Below are positions 40,182 to 48,394 of a stretch of 64,000 nucleotides of DNA, piece by piece. This stretch comes from CBCXTT01 sp965178295 (lineage in GTDB: Bacteria; Pseudomonadota; Alphaproteobacteria; UBA7879): the NCBI GenBank assembly GCA_965178295.1, contig CBCXTT010000003.1:242392-306391 (forward strand), written 5' to 3'. The stretch's first letter is position 1; each line of letters opens with the position of its first letter. Under the pieces are notes generated by a model that saw nothing but the letters and a program-made list of their open reading frames with translations, was not told the DNA's origin and ran no database searches. The translations under genes and the position numbers were made by a program.

Positions 40182-41270
40182 CTACGGGACTTTTTTTATA
40201 TGACGCAAGCGCAGGCGATGCTGAGGCGACTGAACTGTCTGCATAAACTCTCTGAGTGCCATTGCTGCAATACGCCGCGCAGTTATTTCATCAGGAAGGG
40301 ATAAGCACGGGTTCTCACACAGCGCTTCTGACAAAAGCATATTCACCTCATCTATATCTACAGGTACTGGAGGGACGGCTGATCCCCTAAAACGATTAAT
40401 TTGCAAATAGGCCCAGAGGCCATGATGTAGTAATGTTTCTAGGCGCGTAAAATACAGAATATTTTTCTCCTGCTGAGTTGGTGTGCGCCTTAAATATTGC
40501 GTTAAAAGATCCTGAATTTGTGTATCTGAAAAATGAAAATGATGCGAGACGCCCGCTAAATCATTGTAAGGATCCGCTGTTACTGAGTCCCCCCAGTCAA
40601 TAAGCCTCACCTCATGATCCCAGGACAACATAATGTTGCCTTGATTTAAGTCACCATGCACTATAGAACGCGTTCTATATGGCTCTAGTACGGATTCAAT
40701 TTCATCAAGGTACATTTTGTAGGGCGCTAAATTCTCTTTAAGGGTTGGCCATATTTTTAAAATATCCTTTATGCGTTGCGCTGAACGCTTACCAATCGTA
40801 TATGGCTCTTTGAACTGATCAATGGGCATAGCATGTATCTTCTTAAGATGCAATGCCACCTGCGCAATGTGCTCAGAAAATAATGTATGCAAAACATCAC
40901 CCTGAACCCAGTCAGATACCACTATACCCTGCGTTTCTTCTCCCCAGCGCACTATGGGTGATACGCCAATATCCCCTCCCATTTGACTCCGCACCACAGT
41001 ACGCTTCTTTGCATAAGAGGTTCGAGAAGTAAGTCTCAAGGAAAAATGACGATCTGGATATACCTCTACGTGATAGACTTTATCATTGATATTGTTCGAG
41101 ACATCCTCGCAATGTATGAGGATCCCATCATTCCCAGCAATTGCATGAAATGCACGGTCAATATACGCCTGCTTAGATTTCGGAAAATTTCTACAGGACG
41201 CATCATAATAAAGCGATGCCTGAATTCTGCTACTTAAAAATAATAACGATAGGGCTACTCTCTTCCACAC
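40182..41270 (-). CDS. Exported aminoglycoside phosphotransferase/choline kinase-like protein
   Basis: A 362-residue protein with the APH/choline-kinase fold: the catalytic loop SIVHGDLNQGNIMLSW (Brenner-type motif, about residues 204-220), followed by VRLIDWGDSVTADPYNDLAG, the metal-binding DFG-like Asp and the family-typical D-P-x-x-D-L. The N-terminus MWKRVALSLLFLSSRIQA is a convincing signal peptide with a cut before SLYYDASC, so it should leave the cytosol. The start is GTG 41270 with a GGAGG box 10 bases upstream. Periplasmic ATP is absent, so an exported kinase implies host-cell delivery or a lost activity. It sits between ppiD and infB, where rbfA-truB would be expected. Substrate unknown. 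Confidence 0.75.
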   Translation of the reverse strand: MWKRVALSLLFLSSRIQASLYYDASCRNFPKSKQAYIDRAFHAIAGNDGILIHCEDVSNNINDKVYHVEVYPDRHFSLRLTSRTSYAKKRTVVRSQMGGDIGVSPIVRWGEETQGIVVSDWVQGDVLHTLFSEHIAQVALHLKKIHAMPIDQFKEPYTIGKRSAQRIKDILKIWPTLKENLAPYKMYLDEIESVLEPYRTRSIVHGDLNQGNIMLSWDHEVRLIDWGDSVTADPYNDLAGVSHHFHFSDTQIQDLLTQYLRRTPTQQEKNILYFTRLETLLHHGLWAYLQINRFRGSAVPPVPVDIDEVNMLLSEALCENPCLSLPDEITARRIAAMALREFMQTVQSPQHRLRLRHIKKVP

Positions 41271-41324
41271 CTTTGAAGCATCCTCCCCCCTTTTTTTTGT
41301 TTAAAGTGGATATATGGCTGCTTA

Positions 41325-43937
41325 TCAGAGCGTTCGTTGTATTTCTTTGAGCTCAGAGCACTCAATTAAGTCGCCTACACGAATATCATTGTAGCTTTCG
41401 AAGGACATGCCACATTCGTATCCCTCTTTTGCTTCTTTTACTTCATCCTTAAAGCGCTTCAATGTTTTGAGCCTTCCTTCATGTATCACAAGATTATCAC
41501 GAAGTAATCGTACTTTAGAGCCACGTTTTACAATACCACGTTTTACAGAACAACCCGCAATATTCCCAATTTTTGAGACTTTGAACACTTCTCTAATTTC
41601 AGCAATGCCAAGAAATTCTTCTTGCTCAATGGGAGATAAAAGGCCACTCATCAATGCTTTCATATCATTCATGACATCGTAAATCACAGTATAGTAGCGT
41701 ATCTCGACGCCACCTTTATCTGCTGATTCACGCGCCTGCATATTAGCCCGCACATTGAATCCTATGATCAAAGCGCTGGCGGCAGAGGCAAGAGAAATAT
41801 CTGCTTCGCTAATCGCTCCAACGCCCGTAAAGATGGATTTTACTTGCACTTCATCAGTGCCCAATTGTTTCAAACTAGATACAATTGCTTCCGAAGATCC
41901 TTGAACATCTGCTTTAACCACTACATTCAATACTTTTTTATCTCTACCTTCTGACTCTCTAAAGAGATTCTCCATCTTGTTTTTACTTTGAATTGCAGCA
42001 AGTTTCTCACGACGCTTCCTATCACGAAACTCCGCTACTTCACGTGCCCGGGATTCTTCACCCACAACAGAAAAGACATCTCCAGCGTCTGGAGCAGCAT
42101 TGAACCCGACAATTTCAATGGGTGTTGCAGGTGTGACAGCACGAAGCGACTCCCCTCGGTCGTTAATAAGTGCGCGCACACGACCCCACTGGGCGCCAGC
42201 AACAAAAATATCACCGACGCGTAGAGTGCCCTTTTGAACTAAAACAGTTGCAACCGCTCCACGACCTTTTTCAAGTTTTGCTTCAACCACACTGCCTACA
42301 ACCACACCCGACTCTGGCGCCTCAAGATCCATTATTTCCGCTTGGAGCAAAATTGCCTCTTCCAGTTTATCGATATTTTTCTTTTTCATCGCTGATACTT
42401 CTATGGTCAAAATATCGCCACCCATTTCTTCTACAATGAGCTCATGCTGCAAGAGGTCTTGGCGTACGCGATTTGGGTCTGCCTCTGGTTTATCCATTTT
42501 ATTGATCGCCACAATAATCGGTACCCCTGCTACCTTTGCATGACTAATCGCTTCTACCGTTTGATCTTTAATTCCATCATCTGCAGCAATAACCAGCACA
42601 ACAATATCCGTTGCATTCGCACCACGCGCCCGCATTTCTGTAAATGCGGCATGCCCTGGAGTATCAATAAAAGTTATTTTTTTTCCATTTTTTGTTGTCA
42701 CTTGATATGCGCCAATATGCTGTGTAATACCGCCTGACTCACCTTTCACAACATCAGAGGAGCGTATCACATCTAGAAGGGACGTCTTTCCATGATCGAC
42801 ATGCCCCATTACTGTGACGACAGGAGGTCTGGGGAATGCTTTTACATCTGCCATCTCAGAGCGGTCTAAAAGATCTTTTTCTACATCTTCATCGGAGACG
42901 CGTCGCACCGTGTGGCCCAACTCCTCCACTACAAGCTGTGCTGTATCTGCATCAATAGTTTGCGTGATCGTTACCATAACCCCTGATTGCATTAAGGCTT
43001 TTACGACAGTCCCAGAAGGCTCCGACATACGGTTAGAGAGCTCTTGAACCGTAATGACCTCAGGTAAAGTCACTTCTCTATAAACCTTCTTAGGCGAATC
43101 AGGAGGAGCCATTATACTCTTTTCTTTTTCCTTTGCACGCCTTAAGGAGGCCATGCTTCGCATACGCACATCATCGGGATCCTTAAGCGCTTGCGTTACC
43201 GTCATTTTACGTTCACGCCTACTGCCCGCCTCAGAACGCACAACGACACGCTTTTCTTCTCGACGTTTTTTAGAGGAAGAAGTCTCGTTTCCGTCACGCT
43301 TTTCATAGGCAGGTTTATTGTAATCGCGCCCATGTTTTGTTTCTTCTTTTGTCGCAACAGGTGCCTTGCTCGGATCTAGAAGATCTTCTCTCGTTGCGCT
43401 CTTGCCATCAATTTCTACAGTAGGAGCATCTTGAGCGTGTAACTGACATTCTTGCTCTCCTTTGTCAGTCACTAACTCTGCTTCAAGCACTTGTTGACGC
43501 ATTTTAGCAGCACGTCGAGATGCTGCTTCAGCTTCCCGCTCTTGACGTTCTATCGCGCGGCGTTCTTCTTCTGGCGCACGCTCCATCGCACCCGCAAGCG
43601 CTTTAAGGCGCGCCTCGCGTTCCTGAGGGGTTAAGTGTGACAGTGGATCAGAAAGTGAGGCCACTTTTCTTTCGGCCGGCACGTCGGTTATTAAAGGCAT
43701 ATTTTCTAGAACGGCTGGCTTGCCATCATGCCTATTAGTAGACGTCTCTTCAGCAGGTAGAATGGGTTTAGGTTTTGCACCCGGCGGGCGTCTTTTTACT
43801 TCGATTACAACTGTCTTACCTGAAGATCTCCCTTTATCAACAGTAGATGATTTTCCTGAAACAATATCCTTTAACTCTATTTTTTTTGACAGCGTTAGTG
43901 GTTTTTTTGTGCTCTTTGTATTTGTGTCGTCCATCAT
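41325..43937 (-). CDS. infB: Translation initiation factor IF-2
   Basis: GTPase that brings fMet-tRNA to the 30S P site and promotes subunit joining; 870 residues. A long charged N-terminal region (about 1-280, Lys/Glu/Arg-rich with coiled-coil character) is followed by the IF2_N-like EVTLPEVITVQELSNRMSEP, the G domain with GHVDHGKTSLLD (about 377), DTPGHAAFTEMRARG, and NKMDKPEADP, and then domains II-IV ending in SFESYNDIRVGDLIECSEL. ATG ATG starts at 43937/43934. It lies 21 bases after nusA; the ylxR gene usually between them is absent, and rbfA does not follow. Confidence 0.98.
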   Translation of the reverse strand: MMDDTNTKSTKKPLTLSKKIELKDIVSGKSSTVDKGRSSGKTVVIEVKRRPPGAKPKPILPAEETSTNRHDGKPAVLENMPLITDVPAERKVASLSDPLSHLTPQEREARLKALAGAMERAPEEERRAIERQEREAEAASRRAAKMRQQVLEAELVTDKGEQECQLHAQDAPTVEIDGKSATREDLLDPSKAPVATKEETKHGRDYNKPAYEKRDGNETSSSKKRREEKRVVVRSEAGSRRERKMTVTQALKDPDDVRMRSMASLRRAKEKEKSIMAPPDSPKKVYREVTLPEVITVQELSNRMSEPSGTVVKALMQSGVMVTITQTIDADTAQLVVEELGHTVRRVSDEDVEKDLLDRSEMADVKAFPRPPVVTVMGHVDHGKTSLLDVIRSSDVVKGESGGITQHIGAYQVTTKNGKKITFIDTPGHAAFTEMRARGANATDIVVLVIAADDGIKDQTVEAISHAKVAGVPIIVAINKMDKPEADPNRVRQDLLQHELIVEEMGGDILTIEVSAMKKKNIDKLEEAILLQAEIMDLEAPESGVVVGSVVEAKLEKGRGAVATVLVQKGTLRVGDIFVAGAQWGRVRALINDRGESLRAVTPATPIEIVGFNAAPDAGDVFSVVGEESRAREVAEFRDRKRREKLAAIQSKNKMENLFRESEGRDKKVLNVVVKADVQGSSEAIVSSLKQLGTDEVQVKSIFTGVGAISEADISLASAASALIIGFNVRANMQARESADKGGVEIRYYTVIYDVMNDMKALMSGLLSPIEQEEFLGIAEIREVFKVSKIGNIAGCSVKRGIVKRGSKVRLLRDNLVIHEGRLKTLKRFKDEVKEAKEGYECGMSFESYNDIRVGDLIECSELKEIQRTL

Positions 43938-43958
43938 ATAACACCACCATCTATCTTT

Positions 43959-45455
43959 CTACGCATTATCTTTATTAAACCAGTGGGCACGTGCATCCAT
44001 AATGATCTTGTTTGCCGCATCCAAAGTCATTGCATCACTCCCCAAAATTTCCTGCAATTCGTCACCTGCCAAGTCTGCAAGATCATCAAGGGTCTGTACG
44101 CCCTCCTCAGAAACTGCTACCTTTTGTGCATCCGACAATCCAGAAAAATCCAATAGTGTTTTATCTAGCTGTAATGCATCGAGCGCAGCCTTATCATTGG
44201 CTGCACGGTGCGCAATATAATCCCGTGCGCGCTGCTGTAACTCTGAGGCCAGCTCTTCATCAAAGCCTTCAATGTCCAATAATTCTCCGGCTTCTGAATC
44301 TGCAACTTCCTCTGGTGAAGAAAAGCCTTCGGCAATTAACAAGTGTGCAATCACTTCATCAACATCTAAGCTATCAATAAAGATCTTTGATTTTTTTTTA
44401 AATTCTTCAGTACGCCGACTTGACTCTATTTCTTCCGATACAATACTCACAGTCAGACCCGATAAGAGGCCTGCAAGTCGTACATTTTGTCCTCGACGTC
44501 CAATTGCCAAAGAAAACTGATCCTCTGGTACAATCACCTCAACCTTACCTAGCTCTTCATCATATACAACTTTTGTAATTTCAGCAGGAGCCAAGGCATT
44601 AACAACTAAAGCAGGCATGTCGTCTGACCATAGAATAATATCTACCTTTTCACCTTGCAGTTCATTAACAACTGCTTGAACACGGCTACCACGAATACCT
44701 ACACAGGACCCCACGGGGTCAATGCTGTTGTCTCGTGACCTCACCGCAATCTTTGCACGACTCCCTGGATCGCGAGCAACCGCAACCACTTGAATGACCC
44801 CGTCATATATTTCCGGCACTTCTTGCTTAAATAAATTTGCCATGAACTGCGGATGAGCGCGAGACAGCAAAACCTGTGGGCCACGTGTTTCCGGGTCCAC
44901 ATCCATAACATAGGCACGCACACGATCTCCAACACGCAGATTTTCCCTAGGGATCATTTCATCGCGCTTAATTACCGCCTCCGTGCGGTTAATGTCAATC
45001 ACACAATGGCCAAACTCAACACGCTTTACAACACCACTGACAATGTCGCTTATGCGATCCTTAAACTCATGGTATTGTCGTTCACGCTCCGCTTCACGCA
45101 CGCGCTGGGAAATAATTTGACGCGCTGTCTGTGCGGCCATGCGTCCAAAGTCTATGGGCGGCAAGGGGTCAACCAAATGCTGGCCAATATCAAGCGTTGC
45201 GTCTATTTTCTGGGCCTCTGCAAGACCTACCTGTACCAACGGATCCTCAACGCTATCAACAACCTCACGGTAACGAAAAAGGGAGATACTGCCAGTCTGA
45301 CGATCAATAGTTGCACGGATCTCATTATCTTGGCCATATTTTGCCCGGCCAATTTTCCCCATAGCCTCTTCCATTGCTCCCAAAACATGCTCTTTTTCAA
45401 TATTTTTCTCACGTGCCACAACATCTGCTATTTGCAAAATATCACTTATCGTCAT
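43959..45455 (-). CDS. nusA: Transcription termination/antitermination factor NusA
   Basis: RNA-polymerase-bound factor that stabilises pausing, promotes intrinsic termination and aids antitermination; 498 residues from ATG 45455. The N-terminal polymerase-binding domain covers about 1-125, followed by an S1 domain (GVVKRVEFGHCVIDINRTEA) and two KH domains (GVIQVVAVARDPGSRAKIAV, CVGIRGSRVQAVVNELQGE, FSLAIGRRGQNVRLAG). The C-terminal acidic region carries two helix-hairpin-helix-like repeats (EVADSEAGELLDIEGFDEEL and LDDLADLAGDELQEILGSDA). It heads a nusA-infB unit with no rimP in front. A terminator-like hairpin and a promoter candidate lie directly upstream. Confidence 0.98.
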   Translation of the reverse strand: MTISDILQIADVVAREKNIEKEHVLGAMEEAMGKIGRAKYGQDNEIRATIDRQTGSISLFRYREVVDSVEDPLVQVGLAEAQKIDATLDIGQHLVDPLPPIDFGRMAAQTARQIISQRVREAERERQYHEFKDRISDIVSGVVKRVEFGHCVIDINRTEAVIKRDEMIPRENLRVGDRVRAYVMDVDPETRGPQVLLSRAHPQFMANLFKQEVPEIYDGVIQVVAVARDPGSRAKIAVRSRDNSIDPVGSCVGIRGSRVQAVVNELQGEKVDIILWSDDMPALVVNALAPAEITKVVYDEELGKVEVIVPEDQFSLAIGRRGQNVRLAGLLSGLTVSIVSEEIESSRRTEEFKKKSKIFIDSLDVDEVIAHLLIAEGFSSPEEVADSEAGELLDIEGFDEELASELQQRARDYIAHRAANDKAALDALQLDKTLLDFSGLSDAQKVAVSEEGVQTLDDLADLAGDELQEILGSDAMTLDAANKIIMDARAHWFNKDNA

Positions 45456-45521
45456 CAATTACTAACCTCATCAAAATGACCTATACTCTCTTAAAAAATT
45501 TATCTAATACTATAGCTAAAC

Positions 45522-45552
45522 AAAAAGGTGGACGCCCAAACGAACCACCTTT
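45522..45552 (-). terminator. Terminator-like hairpin in the nusA leader
   Basis: On the minus strand AAAGGTGG and CCACCTTT form a perfect 8-pair stem around a 13-base loop, continuing to five T then GTTTAG. It lies about 66 bases before the nusA ATG and downstream of a promoter candidate, the arrangement of an attenuator. The U run is short, so full termination is uncertain. Confidence 0.55.
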
Positions 45553-45583
45553 CAAGATCTTTAGGCTTGTCATTCTTCAATGC

Positions 45584-45611
45584 ATTATAAGGGATTTCTT
45601 CAGATGCGCAA
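45584..45611 (-). promoter_or_regulatory. Promoter candidate for nusA-infB
   Basis: Minus-strand TTGCGC (45606-45611), 16 bases, perfect TATAAT (45584-45589). The start would be near 45577, leaving a leader of about 120 bases that contains the terminator-like hairpin. Confidence 0.45.
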
Positions 45612-47128
45612 GAGTTTTGTAAAGTGTCAGCAAAGATTCTCAAATGCGGACATTAGACTCAAAACCACCAAGCTACAGGAAAATATTAAGCATCATATTC
45701 TTCTTCTATTACCGCACCGCAGAGCGTGTCAACACATAATAGCAGACTATATTAATAGAGTATAGCGCCTCCCATTTGTGTATCAACACACTCTCTTTTG
45801 TCAAAAATTAGCACTCTCCTGCCGTAGCGTTAACTCTCACTCCTGCACCAAACGCGCCCCCTATAATAATCAATATTCAGTGGATTGTATTGTGGCTGAC
45901 TATGGATCCTTGTTTCATTTGCGTTACGTAAGTATAGATGGATACGACTCGCCTGTGTCACAGTATCAACACAGCAGTCCCTTTGAAGCGCATCGATCTT
46001 CGTGATCATAGAGAGCTGTGTTACACCTCATCAAAATAACGCTTACCTTTCGGTGCATTCTCTGGGCTATTCAAGGCTATATAATTTTTGATCCCCACCA
46101 TCTCTTTCATCAAGCGCATATTGCGTGTTGTGTACTGCTACGGTTCTGTCCAGAATATTTTCCCCTTGCTATATCGCAATCGATGGGATAATATTTTTCA
46201 ACCTTGACAGCTCGCCTTGATTGAACTTCATAATAGGAACGCGGGTGAGGTACATGTTCAGCAAACACAAAACTACTCTCTATGTGCTGCATCAACCTGC
46301 GCAGGTTCTACGGCACGCAGAACACGATTTATGAAGCTATGAAGAGGAAGCTATGAAGAAAGAGATCGTCCTCAGGCGTGGCCTCAGACCGCCCATTTCA
46401 TGATGACATATTCGTGTCCTGTATCCGAGATTACCTTGCACAACTTCAGGTTTTTCCCTTTCATTCAGAAGACGTGATGCACCCTCTGTGTTGTGCAATT
46501 TTTCTGCAATAAGAATTGTGCATTCCCTCACGAAACTTATGACTCTATACGTGTTGTACATTTTGATATGCTCACTGAATCATCTCACCCATATAACCAC
46601 ACTAGAACACCCCTGTTATTGGCTGATTCTTGCAGAATACACCCTATCATTCCCATAATGATTCAAGCACACAAGAGAAAAACAGGTAAAGCGATTAAGG
46701 CACAAAAAATATTATATTATGGCACTTTAATGCTAAATATCTTTCTAGATATATCCTGTGCAAACAATGATGCCACGCACTCAGAGGTGGCAAAAGAAGA
46801 CAAGAGCTTTATTATTTGAAAAATAGCAGTAAATACTAGCTTCCTATCCTCAACGCACTCCAGAAAATTTTGAGAGTGCGCTACAATCTATCCTACAATA
46901 AATAGAGTATTGGTGCTGTATGACAATTATGAAAAACGGAGGGTGCATTATTATTGTCACCTTTCAACTGCATGTATTAGAAGGGGAGGAGCAATATAGG
47001 ACAGCACAGAGTGCCGTATAAAAAAAACATATTGAAACATAGTAGAACATTTTGACTTAACGCCCTCTTTGTGGGAGAATGATACAATATATTTAATACA
47101 CGCTATTTACTCAAGGAGTGCGCAAGTA
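45612..47128. other. Gene-free spacer of about 1.5 kb between nusA and the DoxX-like gene
   Basis: The longest frames (for example plus-strand 46493-46819, minus 46110-46295) have no ribosome-binding site and low-complexity or implausible composition. rimP, the usual neighbour of nusA, is not recognisable here. No RNA gene, insertion sequence or long repeat was seen. It may be the eroded remains of genes. Confidence 0.5.
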
Positions 47129-47581
47129 GTGATCAAGAAAGCCGTCACATACACGTCCTATTTGTATGACTGGCTTAACAATTATGGTGCAACATTTGTG
47201 GAACTTTACTGTCGTGTGTATGTTGCATTAATTTTCTGGAAGTCTGGATCTCTTGCCCTTCAGGACGTGGAGGCTACTCTCTACCTCTACCAATATGAAT
47301 TTCACGTCCCCTATTTGCACCATACAGTTGCAGCTATTTTAGGGATTAGCATCGAGATTGTAGCAAGCGTCTTACTTGCGGCTGGCCTTGCTGGTCGCCT
47401 CGCCGCCTTATCTCTATTTATTTCTTCTGTTATTATCCAAATTAGCGACCAAGCTATGGAAGCTCACATGCTACAAATGCTCGTTTTAGCATTGATTATA
47501 GTGCGAGGGCCAGGAAAATTTTCAATAGACTATTTTCTTCAAAAACGTTTCTTTCAAAACAACAGCTCAAACTTTAATTAA
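47129..47581 (+). CDS. DoxX-family membrane protein
   Basis: A 150-residue protein with about four membrane segments: an N-terminal amphipathic part with LYCRVYVALIFWKSG, where the R...F.KSG pattern is typical of DoxX, a second segment LHHTVAAILGISIEIVASVL, a third LAGRLAALSLFISSVIIQIS, and a fourth HMLQMLVLALIIVRGPGKFS. DoxX family members are small membrane proteins with proposed links to thiol/redox or quinone metabolism; the role here is unknown. The start is GTG 47129 with AAGGAG 10 bases upstream; the longer TTG frame lacks one. A terminator follows 300 bases later. Confidence 0.8.
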   Translation: MIKKAVTYTSYLYDWLNNYGATFVELYCRVYVALIFWKSGSLALQDVEATLYLYQYEFHVPYLHHTVAAILGISIEIVASVLLAAGLAGRLAALSLFISSVIIQISDQAMEAHMLQMLVLALIIVRGPGKFSIDYFLQKRFFQNNSSNFN

Positions 47582-47880
47582 CTCACTTTTCGTCTGGAAC
47601 ATGTCTTCTGCACCCCAAAGACAGCATATTTCGTTCAGAGAAACCTGTTGCATTGCACTCGCTTTCTTCATAAGTACGGGGGAGTTTACGCGCAGTACAC
47701 GCTACCCCCCCACTACCCTCCTCAAAGACAAACCACTCTTCCTCCTGTTAAATGTTTAGGCGTCCATCGCACAAGTCTGAGAGACTTTTCCCTTTGTGGT
47801 CGACGGCATTCAGAAGGGAGCGATTACCGCGTTGAAGGCAATATGATATATGCGGATAAGATGGCATTCTGTGCATAATG
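47582..47880 (+). ncRNA. Possible small RNA or structured 3' UTR ending at the terminator
   Basis: Between the DoxX-like stop and a clear terminator the plus strand has no good gene but several stems: GGGGGAG with CTACCCCC (about 47678-47709), and AAGTCT-GAG-AGACTT (47773-47787) nested within CACA/TGTG and CGTC/GACG pairs. This looks like a folded transcript. No match to 6S, 4.5S, tmRNA or RNase P motifs was seen. A 76-codon frame ends at 47878 but looks spurious. Confidence 0.3.
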
Positions 47881-47904
47881 AGCACAAATAGATTTGTGCT
47901 TTTT
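47881..47904 (+). terminator. Rho-independent terminator, plus strand
   Basis: AGCACAAA-TAGA-TTTGTGCT, a perfect 8-pair stem with a 4-base loop, directly followed by TTTT. Oriented with the DoxX-like gene but 300 bases past its stop, so it either ends a long 3' UTR or a separate small RNA. Confidence 0.75.
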
Positions 47905-48107
47905 CATAGCGCTTAGATGCTGCTCATACCTAGGCTCAATAATATTTGCAACACACCTAGAAGCCCGCCCTATGCTCTCAGGGCGCGCGCTAACAAAAGT
48001 TAGATATGGTGCTCTACCGATCAAAAAAGAAAATGTAATATGAGTTAAGTTTTAAAAAATGCGACCTCAAAGAACGATCGAAGATCAATCACTGTTTGTG
48101 AGAGCGC
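47905..48107. other. Spacer downstream of infA
   Basis: Convergent spacer with no recognised gene. No T-tailed hairpin for infA was identified on the minus strand. Confidence 0.45.
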
Positions 48108-48326
48108 TTATTTGTGTCGGAAAGTAATGCGGCCCTTGGTCAGATCATATGGCGTCATTTCAACGGTCACCCTATCACCCGCCAAAACACGAATACGGTT
48201 CTTGCGCATCCGTCCAGAAGAGTGTGCTATAACCTCGTGCCCATTTTCTAACTCCACACGAAATGTCGCATTTGGAAGAAGCTCCAAAACGATACCCTCA
48301 AATTCGATCAAATCTTCTTTTGCCAT
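48108..48326 (-). CDS. infA: Translation initiation factor IF-1
   Basis: Essential factor occupying the 30S A site during initiation; 72 residues, exactly the family length. It is a single S1/OB fold: FEGIVLELLPNATFRVELEN, then GHEVIAHSSGRMRKNRIRVL and GDRVTVEMTPYDLTKGRITF. ATG 48326 is the family start MAKEDLIEFEG. It lies 68 bases after rnj on the same strand. Confidence 0.99.
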   Translation of the reverse strand: MAKEDLIEFEGIVLELLPNATFRVELENGHEVIAHSSGRMRKNRIRVLAGDRVTVEMTPYDLTKGRITFRHK

Positions 48327-48394
48327 ATTATTGTGCTGTCCTGTAAAAACTTTATACCAATCTCATACCATGATAGTATGCAATAATACAATCC

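Noticed and set aside
46493..46819. Open frame of 108 codons in the nusA-DoxX spacer
   Set aside because: No start signal, no recognisable domain, and composition like translated non-coding DNA.
47648..47878. 76-codon frame ending just before the terminator
   Set aside because: No ribosome-binding site and protein composition is unlikely; the stop next to the hairpin is probably chance. The region is treated as a possible RNA instead.
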